Source: Zestomonas insulae (GTDB taxonomy: Bacteria > Pseudomonadota > Gammaproteobacteria > Pseudomonadales > Pseudomonadaceae). From it: a stretch of DNA of 64,000 nt. The notes beneath the pieces were generated by a model, which worked only from the letters and a program-made list of their open reading frames with translations, was not told the origin of the DNA and did no database searches. Every line of letters starts with the position of its first letter. Position 1 is the stretch's first letter. Position numbers and translations under genes: made by a program. The DNA is taken from NCBI RefSeq assembly GCF_016901015.1, contig NZ_JAFEUP010000005.1:372001-436000 (forward strand), read 5' to 3'. Below are positions 11,862 through 18,467 of the stretch, piece by piece.

Positions 11862-12182
11862 GCCGCGTCGCCCGGCTGGCGCGCGAAGCGCATGCCGGGC
11901 GAAAGCTGACAAACAGTTCAGCGGCAATTGCGAAATATCATAAAACTGTACTGGCAATGGGGCTGGCAATCGCCCCTGCCGAGGGCGATTACTACCGTTC
12001 ATCCCCCACCCAGACCGGTACAGTCATACAGTTTGCGCAGTTTTTAACCAAACAGTTGTGGGATGTTCGCAAACAACCAGCACAATTTTCGGTAACTGTG
12101 ACTGGTTGGCCGCGGCGCCGAAGCGGATCATGACCTTCGTCAAATCCCACTCTATCCCGCCACAAGCGGAAGGACTGTCGCC
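11862..12182. other. 321-bp gap: 3' hairpin of CoA-transferase and leader of the first DUF1127 gene
   Basis: A hairpin with CGCCCGGC (11869-11876) and GCCGGGCG (11894-11901) lies just after the CoA-transferase stop. The rest is AT-rich for this genome. It holds ACTGTACTGG (11945-11954), the near-inverted CCGGTACAGT (12015-12024), TACAGTTT (12027-12034) and the CAGCACAATT / CTGTGACTG module described separately. CTGTAC-type half-sites resemble those of MocR/GntR regulators, some of which neighbour DUF1127 genes (E. coli yjiR-yjiS). Confidence 0.5.
12078..12104 (+). promoter_or_regulatory. conserved upstream module of first DUF1127 gene
   Basis: CAGCACAATT (12078-12087), 8 bp, then CTGTGACTG (12096-12104), ending 78 bp before the ATG. 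The identical two-part module with the same 8-bp spacing precedes the second DUF1127 gene. It is probably a promoter or operator. Confidence 0.5.
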
Positions 12183-12398
12183 ATGGAACGTACCCTGAGT
12201 TCCGACCTGCACTTCGTCGAGCAATCCTCGGCTTCGCACTCCCATCTTCCGGTTCGTCTGTTCGCCAACGTGCTGCAATGGCAGCGCCGCCTGAATACCC
12301 GGCGCGAACTGGCCCGCCTCGACCCACGCCTGCTGGCCGATGCCGGCATCAGCGAAGCGCAGCGCTACAACGAGCTGAGCAAGCCCTTCTGGCGCTAA
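12183..12398 (+). CDS. DUF1127 small protein (first copy)
   Basis: A 71-residue basic protein whose C-terminal half is a DUF1127 domain (WQRRLNTRRELARLDPRLLA, then DAGISEAQRYNELSKPFWR). RBS GGAAGGA precedes the ATG. DUF1127 proteins are short, arginine-rich and in alphaproteobacteria have been linked to RNA binding and to phosphate and carbon metabolism; no Pseudomonas function is assumed. It has its own terminator at 12424-12449. A diverged copy follows at 12637, with the same MERTL start and the same KPFWR end. Confidence 0.88.
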   Translation: MERTLSSDLHFVEQSSASHSHLPVRLFANVLQWQRRLNTRRELARLDPRLLADAGISEAQRYNELSKPFWR

Positions 12399-12423
12399 CC
12401 GCACCGCGTTCCACGGTGTACAG

Positions 12424-12449
12424 AACCCCGTCCCCGGACGGGGTTTTTT
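12424..12449 (+). terminator. intrinsic terminator after first DUF1127 gene
   Basis: AACCCCGT (12424-12431) pairs with ACGGGGTT (12438-12445) around CCCCGG, followed by a run of six T (12444-12449). Confidence 0.9.
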
Positions 12450-12536
12450 GTGCCCGGGACAACCTGGGGCCGCCGCCGGGCAGAACAGCCGGGGCGCTCG
12501 ACGACCGATACAGTTTCATTCGCGCATCAACTGCTG

Positions 12537-12563
12537 CAGCACAATTGCGCGTCGCTGTGACTG
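12537..12563 (+). promoter_or_regulatory. conserved upstream module of second DUF1127 gene
   Basis: CAGCACAATT (12537-12546), 8 bp, CTGTGACTG (12555-12563), ending 73 bp before the ATG. TACAGTTT (12509-12516) lies further upstream, as it does before the first copy but 23 bp closer. Confidence 0.5.
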
Positions 12564-12636
12564 CACAGCCCTGGGCACTTCACGCGACCATGACTTCCCA
12601 TCAGCCACACCCCGCTTGCGTGGGAAGGACCGTGTC

Positions 12637-12849
12637 ATGGAACGCACACTACTCGACCGCCGCGCCGCCCCGCGGCCCGCACTCACCCTCGGCAGCTGGC
12701 TGCTGCGGCTGGCCGGCCTGCTGCACCTGTGGGCCCAGCGCGCGCGCACCCGCCGCCAGCTCGCGCAACTCGACGAGCGCCTGCTCGCCGACGCCGGGAT
12801 CAGCGCCTGCGAGCGCGCCGCCGAGCTGAACAAGCCTTTCTGGCGCTGA
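12637..12849 (+). CDS. DUF1127 small protein (second copy)
   Basis: A 70-residue paralogue of the protein at 12183. Start MERTLLDRRAAPRP, DUF1127 core RTRRQLAQLDERLLADAGIS, end ELNKPFWR. The ATG at 12637 has AAGGA 8 bp upstream and mirrors the first copy; upstream in-frame codons are not supported. The N-terminal third is more hydrophobic (GSWLLRLAGLLHLW) than in the first copy. It is separated from the first gene by a terminator and has its own copy of the upstream module, so it is likely transcribed separately. Confidence 0.88.
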   Translation: MERTLLDRRAAPRPALTLGSWLLRLAGLLHLWAQRARTRRQLAQLDERLLADAGISACERAAELNKPFWR

Positions 12850-12879
12850 GTCGGCGGCAGCACCTACACTCCAGCAAGC

Positions 12880-12902
12880 GGTACGGCCAGCAGGGCCGTA
12901 CC
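12880..12902 (+). terminator. 9-bp hairpin after second DUF1127 gene
   Basis: GGTACGGCC (12880-12888) and GGCCGTACC (12894-12902) pair perfectly around AGCAG. Only a weak T-rich stretch follows, so termination is plausible but not certain. Confidence 0.5.
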
Positions 12903-12927
12903 CGGCTTATTTGACAGGAGTTGTCCC

Positions 12928-13245
12928 ATGTCCCGCCTCCGCCTGCTTAGCGCTGCTGCCCTGCTGGCCGTTGCCACCAGCGTTTCGGCCACCAGCTTCG
13001 TCTATACCACCGACGCCACGGTCGGCGCCCTCAAGGGCACCAGTGACGCCACCTCCGACGTCACCTCGTCGTTCAGCGACGACAAGGTGGTGCTCGCCGC
13101 CCGCGACGACGCCGCCAGCTTCGTGGCCAGCGACGGCAGCGTGCGTGGCGCGCGTCTGGAAGCCGCGCTGCAGCACATTCGCGGCAAGCTGCCGCAGCTC
13201 GCCGCCAGCGACATGCAACTGGCGCGCGCGATCCTGACCCTCTGA
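12928..13245 (+). CDS. DUF2388 exported protein (first copy)
   Basis: A 105-residue protein with a signal peptide (LRLLSAAALLAVATSVSA, cleavage before TSFVYTTD). The mature part matches DUF2388, a Pseudomonas-type family of unknown function with the DKVVLAARDDAASFVASDG and RGARLEAALQHIR patterns. RBS AGGAG lies about 8 bp before the ATG. It is the first of three consecutive genes for exported proteins (two DUF2388 and one DUF4105). Likely periplasmic. No catalytic residues are evident. Confidence 0.85.
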   Translation: MSRLRLLSAAALLAVATSVSATSFVYTTDATVGALKGTSDATSDVTSSFSDDKVVLAARDDAASFVASDGSVRGARLEAALQHIRGKLPQLAASDMQLARAILTL

Positions 13246-13420
13246 GGCACCGCTGCGCTGGCCCTGACCAGCGCATTCGGCTAGCCTTGCGGCCGCCCGA
13301 AAACGGCCGCTTCCTGCTCTGCCCGCTCCGAGCCGCGTCTGTGCGCTGCGCGGACAAGGAACCGGCGTCTGTCCGGCCTCGTCCAATCCCCCACGAGCCC
13401 TGTCGCCCTTGGAGAGTTAC

Positions 13421-13741
13421 ATGCGTAGCCCGCTCATCGCTGCCGTCGCAGCCCTGACCCTGCTGTGTGCCGACGCGCACGCCCGCACCCTGGAAGCCAC
13501 CAGCAACATCATCGTCCGCGCCCTCGGTCGCAGCCTCGATTTCACCTCCGACACCACCACTTCGATTCGCGACATGAAAGTCGTGCGCGCCGCGCATGAC
13601 GATGCGGCGAGCTTCGTCGCCAGCGCCGGGGCGATCCGTGGCGCGCAACTCGAAGCGGCGCTCGGCACCCTGCGCGAGCACCTCCCCGAAGCCCGGCAGG
13701 CCTCCGACCTGGCGCTGGCCGAAGCCATCCTCGCCCTGTGA
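13421..13741 (+). CDS. DUF2388 exported protein (second copy)
   Basis: A 106-residue paralogue of the gene at 12928. Signal peptide MRSPLIAAVAALTLLCADAHA, then the DUF2388 core (VVRAAHDDAASFVASAGAIR, GAQLEAALGTLREHLPEA). The ATG at 13421 has GGAGA 6 bp upstream and is preferred to the TTG at 13409. Its stop codon overlaps the GTG start of the DUF4105 gene (GTGA), which suggests translational coupling and a shared task with that protein. Confidence 0.87.
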   Translation: MRSPLIAAVAALTLLCADAHARTLEATSNIIVRALGRSLDFTSDTTTSIRDMKVVRAAHDDAASFVASAGAIRGAQLEAALGTLREHLPEARQASDLALAEAILAL

Positions 13742-15693
13742 AATTCGCCTGGCTGCTCGCCGCTAGCGTGTTGCTGTGGGGCGGCACCAGCCAGGCCGCG
13801 CTGCGCCTCGAACTCGCCACCGAGGCCCTCGACCCGGGGCAGCGCCAGGCCAGCCAGACCCTGCTCGACGAAGCCCAGGCGGCCCTGCCGCCGAGCTTCG
13901 TCGCGCGCCTCGACCGCACGGTGTCGGTGCGCTGGAGCGACGACCTGCCAGCCGCGGTGTACGGCCGCGCGATCCGTCCCGGCCAGTTGCTGCTCAACGC
14001 GCGCCTGCTGCCGGCGCTCAGCGACGGCTCCGCGGCGCGCACGCCGAGCCAGCGCCCGCACGGTACGCAACGCCGCGAGCTGCTCGCCACCGTGCTCCAC
14101 GAACTGACCCACCTGTACGACCGCGCGCGCCTGTGGCCGGCGCAACAACGTGCGCTGCTGCTGCGCTGCGCACAGCGCGACGCCAGCCACGGCGCGGTCG
14201 GCCTGCCCGAGGAATGCCGCGGGCAGACCGCGCGGCGCTTCACCCTCAGCGACGACCCACGCCTGCTCGACCTCGCCGGCTGGCCGCAACGGGTCGGCCG
14301 GCGCGGCGCGCGCGAGCTGCACAATGCCCAGGTGGCGCGCAGCCCGGATGCGTACGAGCTAAGCAACCCGCGTGAGTTCGTTGCGGTGAACCTCGAGTAC
14401 TTCCTCCTCGACCCCAGCTACGCCTGCCGGCGGCCGACCCTGTACCGCTATTTCCGCGCGCACTTCGACTGGGCGCCGGGCAACCCGCCCAGCTGCGCCG
14501 GCGACTACCCGTTCCTCAACGCCGGCCGCGACTTCGCCCGCCAGCCGCTCGGCCGCCTCGACCCGGAGCGGGTCTACGCGGTCGACTACCTGCTCGCCGA
14601 AGCCAACGACAACTGGGTCAGCCGCTGGGGCCACAGCATGCTGCGCCTGGTGATCTGCGCACCGGGCCGGCCGCGCGGGCCGGACTGCCGCCTCGACCTC
14701 GACCAGCACCTGGTGCTGTCCTACCGCGCCTTCGTCAACGACGTGCAGCTGTCCAGCTGGGCCGGGCTGACCGGCGCCTACCCGTCGCGACTGTTCGTCC
14801 TGCCGCTCGGCCAAGTGATCGACGAGTACACCAAGGTCGAGCTGCGCAGCCTGGCCTCGGTGCCGCTGCGCCTGTCGCGCGAGGAGATCCACGATCTGGT
14901 CGAGCACGCCGCCGAACTGCACTGGAGCTACGACGGCCACTACTGGTTCATCTCCAACAACTGCGCGGTGGAAACCCTCAAGCTGCTGCGCAGCGGCACC
15001 GGCCGCCGCGAGCTGGGCGACCTCGACAGCATCATGCCCAACGGCCTGCTCGACGTGCTGGTCGGCCGCGGCCTGGCCGACCGCAGCGTGCTCGACGACG
15101 ACAAGGAAGCGCTGCGCCTGGGCTACCGCTTCGATTCGTTCCGCGAGCGCTACCAGGCAATGTTCGCCGTGCTGCAGGAACGCCTGGCGATCCCGCAAAC
15201 CAAGGTCGAGGACTGGCTGGAGCAACCGGCCACCGCCCGCCGGCCGTGGTTCGCCGCGGCCGACCTGCGCGCCAGCGCCGCCCTGCTGCTGCTCGAACAG
15301 GCCGCGCTGCGCCGCCAGCTGCTGCTCGCCCAGGACGAACTCAAGCGCAACTACCTGGGCGCCGCCGAACAGCTCGCCGGCAGCCGCTTCGCCAAGGCCG
15401 GCGAGGCGCTGCAGCAGATCCTCGCCAACAGCGGTTACCTGAGTCGCCCGGCGGAATTGCTCGAGGCCGGCTACGGCCTGCCGCAGCCCGGCGAGGCGCA
15501 GCAGCTGGAACAGAGCAGCAGCGCACGCCAGCAGCGCCTGCTCAACCTCAGCGAGCAGCTCGACCAGGAGGTGCGCCGGCTGCTCGACCCGACGCGCCTG
15601 GCGGAGATCGAAGCCACCGAGGTCAACCTCAAGCAGCTCGGCGCGCACCTGCGCGAGGTGCACAAGGCCAGCGGCGGCTTCCAGCTGCCGTAG
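13738..15693 (+). CDS. DUF4105 exported protein with N-terminal HExxH motif
   Basis: A 651-residue protein with a signal peptide (FAWLLAASVLLWGGTSQA). The N-terminal half carries HELTH at residues 121-125, the HExxH signature of a zinc metallopeptidase-like fold. The middle is a DUF4105 domain (DYLLAEANDNWVSRWGHSML, YWFISNNCAVETLKLLRSG). The C-terminal 200 residues are helical and Gln/Leu-rich, likely coiled coil. DUF4105 resembles cysteine-peptidase-like envelope domains with conserved His and Asn-Asn-Cys, which are present. It is translationally coupled to the DUF2388 gene. Substrate unknown; envelope protein or peptidoglycan processing is a guess. Confidence 0.85.
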   Translation: MKFAWLLAASVLLWGGTSQAALRLELATEALDPGQRQASQTLLDEAQAALPPSFVARLDRTVSVRWSDDLPAAVYGRAIRPGQLLLNARLLPALSDGSAARTPSQRPHGTQRRELLATVLHELTHLYDRARLWPAQQRALLLRCAQRDASHGAVGLPEECRGQTARRFTLSDDPRLLDLAGWPQRVGRRGARELHNAQVARSPDAYELSNPREFVAVNLEYFLLDPSYACRRPTLYRYFRAHFDWAPGNPPSCAGDYPFLNAGRDFARQPLGRLDPERVYAVDYLLAEANDNWVSRWGHSMLRLVICAPGRPRGPDCRLDLDQHLVLSYRAFVNDVQLSSWAGLTGAYPSRLFVLPLGQVIDEYTKVELRSLASVPLRLSREEIHDLVEHAAELHWSYDGHYWFISNNCAVETLKLLRSGTGRRELGDLDSIMPNGLLDVLVGRGLADRSVLDDDKEALRLGYRFDSFRERYQAMFAVLQERLAIPQTKVEDWLEQPATARRPWFAAADLRASAALLLLEQAALRRQLLLAQDELKRNYLGAAEQLAGSRFAKAGEALQQILANSGYLSRPAELLEAGYGLPQPGEAQQLEQSSSARQQRLLNLSEQLDQEVRRLLDPTRLAEIEATEVNLKQLGAHLREVHKASGGFQLP

Positions 15694-15695
15694 CG

Positions 15696-16097
15696 CTACA
15701 GGCGCTCCTCATCCTCTTCCGGCAACTGCGGATCGAGGTGCAGCCAGGGCAGCCGGCTGCTGACCCAGATGTGCCGATCCGGCAGGGCGCGCTCCGGCTG
15801 GTCGAGGGTCGCCACGGTGACGTCCAGGCTGTGCGGGCTAAGGTTGGTGAACAGCGCCAGCTGGGCGCCGCAGGTCGGGCAGAAGTAGCGCGTGCAGCTG
15901 GCCGAGGAGCGGTACTGCGCCGGCTCGCCGGCACTCCAGATGAAGGTTTCCAGCGGCACGCTGAGCCAGGTGGTGATCAGCCCGCCGCTGACCCGCCGGC
16001 ACACCGAACAGTGGCAATGGGCGATGTCGCGCAGCGGCGCGCTGAACTGATAACGCAGGCTGCCGCAGTGGCAACCGCCCAGGTGCAGGTCGGACAT
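15696..16097 (-). CDS. GFA/CENP-V family zinc protein
   Basis: A 133-residue protein of the glutathione-dependent formaldehyde-activating (GFA) fold. Zinc ligands appear as GGCHCGSLRYQF near the N terminus, AHCHCSVCRR near residue 30 and YFCPTCGAQL near residue 75. The ATG at 16097 was chosen because GGAGGG lies about 5-7 bp upstream; the frame extends further but without a ribosome site. Most GFA-fold proteins have no proven substrate. It is convergent with the DUF4105 gene, with only 2 bp between stop codons. Confidence 0.88.
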   Translation of the reverse strand: MSDLHLGGCHCGSLRYQFSAPLRDIAHCHCSVCRRVSGGLITTWLSVPLETFIWSAGEPAQYRSSASCTRYFCPTCGAQLALFTNLSPHSLDVTVATLDQPERALPDRHIWVSSRLPWLHLDPQLPEEDEERL

Positions 16098-16228
16098 GCG
16101 CCCTCCGGTGAAGCGCTGTTGCGGGAAGCGACTTCCCGGCTCCAGTCGCAACACTAGACCATCGGCGTCTTGCCGCCGCGCCGTGCGGCGTCGAAGATGG
16201 ACCGGTCCGTCGTCGTCCGAGCCCCTGC

Positions 16229-17134
16229 ATGAGTCCCCTGCTGACCGCCCTCTGGCCGTTGTTCGCGCTGATCGTCGGCGGCTACCTGCTGCGCCGCCTG
16301 AATTTTCCCGGCGAGGCGTTCTGGCCGGCGGCCGAGCGGCTGAACTACTTCCTGCTGTTCCCCGCCCTGCTGTTCAGCAGCCTGGCCAGCGCACCGCTGG
16401 ACAACCCGGCGCTACCGCGTCTGGCCTTGGCGGTGCTGCTCGGTCTCGGCGTCGGCTGGGCCGGCCTGCTGCTCCTGCGCCGCCTGCGCGGCTGGCCGGC
16501 GGCGCGCTTCGGCGCGTTCACCCAGGGCCTGCTGCGCTTCAACACCTACCTCGGCCTGGCAGCGATCGGCAGCCTGTTCGGCAGCGCCGGGCTGACCCTC
16601 GCCGCGCTGATGCTGGCGCTGATGGTGCCAGCGGTGAACCTGATGTCGGTGTGGGCGCTGACCGCCGAGCGCGGCACCAGCCTGCGCGCACTGCTGCTGC
16701 CGGTGCTGAAGAACCCGCTGATCCTCGCCTGCCTGGCCGGCGCCCTGGTCAACCTGGCCGGCTTCGGCCTGGGCGGCGGGGTCGACCGCCTGCTCGGCCT
16801 GCTCGCCGCCGCCAGCCTGCCGCTCGGCCTGCTCTGCGTCGGCGCCGCATTGCGCCCGCGCGAACTCGCCGGGGAGCTCGCTGCACTGGGCTGGAACTGC
16901 GCGCTGCGCTTGCTCGGCATGCCGCTGCTGGCCTACGCGGTGGCCCGCGCGCTCCATTTGCCGGCACTGGAAAGCAGCGTGCTGGTGCTGTTTTTCGCCC
17001 TGCCCACCGCGCCGACCGCCTATGTGCTGACCCGTCAACTGGGTGGCGACAGCCAGTTGATGGCGGCGCTGATCACCCTGCAGACGCTGCTCGCCGCGCT
17101 CAGCCTGCCGCTGCTGCTGGCGCTGCTCGGCTGA
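16229..17134 (+). CDS. AEC-family (auxin efflux carrier-like) permease
   Basis: A 301-residue inner-membrane protein with about ten hydrophobic helices split in two five-helix halves, as in AEC transporters. Recognisable parts are FALIVGGYLLRRLNFPGEAFW at the N terminus (first 20 residues of that motif are diagnostic), FNTYLGLAAIGSLFG in the middle and ALPTAPTAYVLTRQLGGD near the end. Bacterial AEC members export or exchange small carboxylates such as malate; the substrate here is unknown. The ribosome site is weak. Divergent from the GFA gene. Confidence 0.88.
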   Translation: MSPLLTALWPLFALIVGGYLLRRLNFPGEAFWPAAERLNYFLLFPALLFSSLASAPLDNPALPRLALAVLLGLGVGWAGLLLLRRLRGWPAARFGAFTQGLLRFNTYLGLAAIGSLFGSAGLTLAALMLALMVPAVNLMSVWALTAERGTSLRALLLPVLKNPLILACLAGALVNLAGFGLGGGVDRLLGLLAAASLPLGLLCVGAALRPRELAGELAALGWNCALRLLGMPLLAYAVARALHLPALESSVLVLFFALPTAPTAYVLTRQLGGDSQLMAALITLQTLLAALSLPLLLALLG

Positions 17135-17145
17135 CTGGGGCTTGG

Positions 17146-18096
17146 TTACAAGGCGAATGGCAGGCCGAGGTCGACGCGCTGGCGCTGCTCGAGCAGCCGG
17201 CGGTATTCGGCGGGGTCCTTAATCAACACGTCCTGGCCGGCGAACGCCTCGGCGGCGATCAGCCGCGACAGCCAGAAGCGCACACAGGCGGCGCGCAGCA
17301 GGGTCGGCCACAGCTCGGCCTCGGCCGGGGTGAAATGCCGCAGCGTGGAATAAGCGGCGAGCAGCGCGCGGGTCCGCGCGCCGTCGAGGCTGCCGTCAGC
17401 CTCCACGCACCAGTCGTTCACCGCGATGGCCAGGTCGTAGAGCATCGGCCCGGCGCAGGCGTTGTAGAAGTCGATCACCCCGGACAGGTGATTGCCGTCG
17501 AACAGCACGTTGTCGCGGAACAGGTCGGCGTGCAGGTTGGCGCGCGGCAAGGCGAGCACCGCGTCGCGGCGCGCGGCGATTTCGTTGAGTGCATCGCGCA
17601 GCAGGCTGACCTCGGCGTCGCCCAGGCGCAGCGCCTGGCTCGGCCCTTCGGCGAGCATCCAGTCGAGGCCGCGGTCGCTCTTGCGTTCGAGAATCCGCCC
17701 GCGCGTAGCCAGGTGCAGGCAGGCCAGCCAGCGGCCGACTTCGCCGCAGTGGTGGGCATTGGCGTAGGTGACGTGCTTGCCGGGCAGGCGCGGCTGCAGC
17801 AGCGCCGGCTTGCCGGCCAGCTCGCGCAGCGCTTCGTCGCGTTCGGTGCGCAGCGCATAGGGCACCGCCAGGCGCGCGCCGTGCAGCACGTCGAGCAGTT
17901 CGATGAAGAACGGCAGGTCCTGCGCTGGACCGCGCTCGATCAGGGTCAGTACGTACTCACCCTGTTCGAGGCTGATGAAGAAGTTGCTGTTCTCGCTGCC
18001 GGCGGCGATGCCCTGGAAGTCCTTCAGCCGCCCGAGCCCGTAGGGGGCGAGGAAGGCCTCCAGCTCATGGCGCTCGAGCGGCGTGAACACCGACAT
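17146..18096 (-). CDS. thrB: homoserine kinase (APH-fold type)
   Basis: A 316-residue enzyme that phosphorylates homoserine in threonine synthesis. It belongs to the aminoglycoside phosphotransferase-like ThrB group used by Pseudomonas, not the GHMP type. Motifs are GSENSNFFISLEQGEYVLTL (nucleotide-binding lobe), HADLFRDNVLF (catalytic loop with Asp) and GVIDFYNACAG (metal-binding Asp). The N terminus MSVFTPLERHELEAFLAPYG is typical. It lies 12 bp after the DUF2782 gene and is probably co-transcribed with it, the arrangement seen as PA5494-PA5495 in P. aeruginosa. Confidence 0.95.
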   Translation of the reverse strand: MSVFTPLERHELEAFLAPYGLGRLKDFQGIAAGSENSNFFISLEQGEYVLTLIERGPAQDLPFFIELLDVLHGARLAVPYALRTERDEALRELAGKPALLQPRLPGKHVTYANAHHCGEVGRWLACLHLATRGRILERKSDRGLDWMLAEGPSQALRLGDAEVSLLRDALNEIAARRDAVLALPRANLHADLFRDNVLFDGNHLSGVIDFYNACAGPMLYDLAIAVNDWCVEADGSLDGARTRALLAAYSTLRHFTPAEAELWPTLLRAACVRFWLSRLIAAEAFAGQDVLIKDPAEYRRLLEQRQRVDLGLPFAL

Positions 18097-18108
18097 CTCA
18101 GCGTGGCC

Positions 18109-18393
18109 CTACCACTTGAAGATCTCCCAGGCCGGAATCAGCATGTCCGGGTTGTCGGAGCGGATGAAGTTGCCATCGCTGCCGTCGGCGCGCACCAGGA
18201 AGTAAGGCTTGCCGCCCTTGGGGATGACCTTGATGGCGTAGAGGAAGCCGTTGACCCGGTATTCCTGGATGGTCTTGTCGCCTTCCGTGCGGATGGTCAC
18301 GTCCGGGTCGCCGCTCGGCGCATCCTCGGCATAGCCAGCGAGCGGGCCAAGCAACAGCAGGCCGGCGAGTAACAGGCGCGGGGTTTTGCGCAT
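18109..18393 (-). CDS. DUF2782 exported protein
   Basis: A 94-residue protein with a signal peptide (RLLLAGLLLLGPLAGYA). The mature part is a DUF2782 domain ending LIPAWEIFKW. It occupies the place of PA5494 between polA and thrB. It is divergent from polA, the two starts being 74 bp apart, so that short gap must hold both promoters. Likely periplasmic; function unknown. Confidence 0.88.
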   Translation of the reverse strand: MRKTPRLLLAGLLLLGPLAGYAEDAPSGDPDVTIRTEGDKTIQEYRVNGFLYAIKVIPKGGKPYFLVRADGSDGNFIRSDNPDMLIPAWEIFKW

Positions 18394-18467
18394 GGTAACC
18401 TTGTTCCTTTCTCGTCAATGGTCCAGTCAGTTTAGCGCTGGCCCCGCCGAAAAGGTTGATCCTGCTC

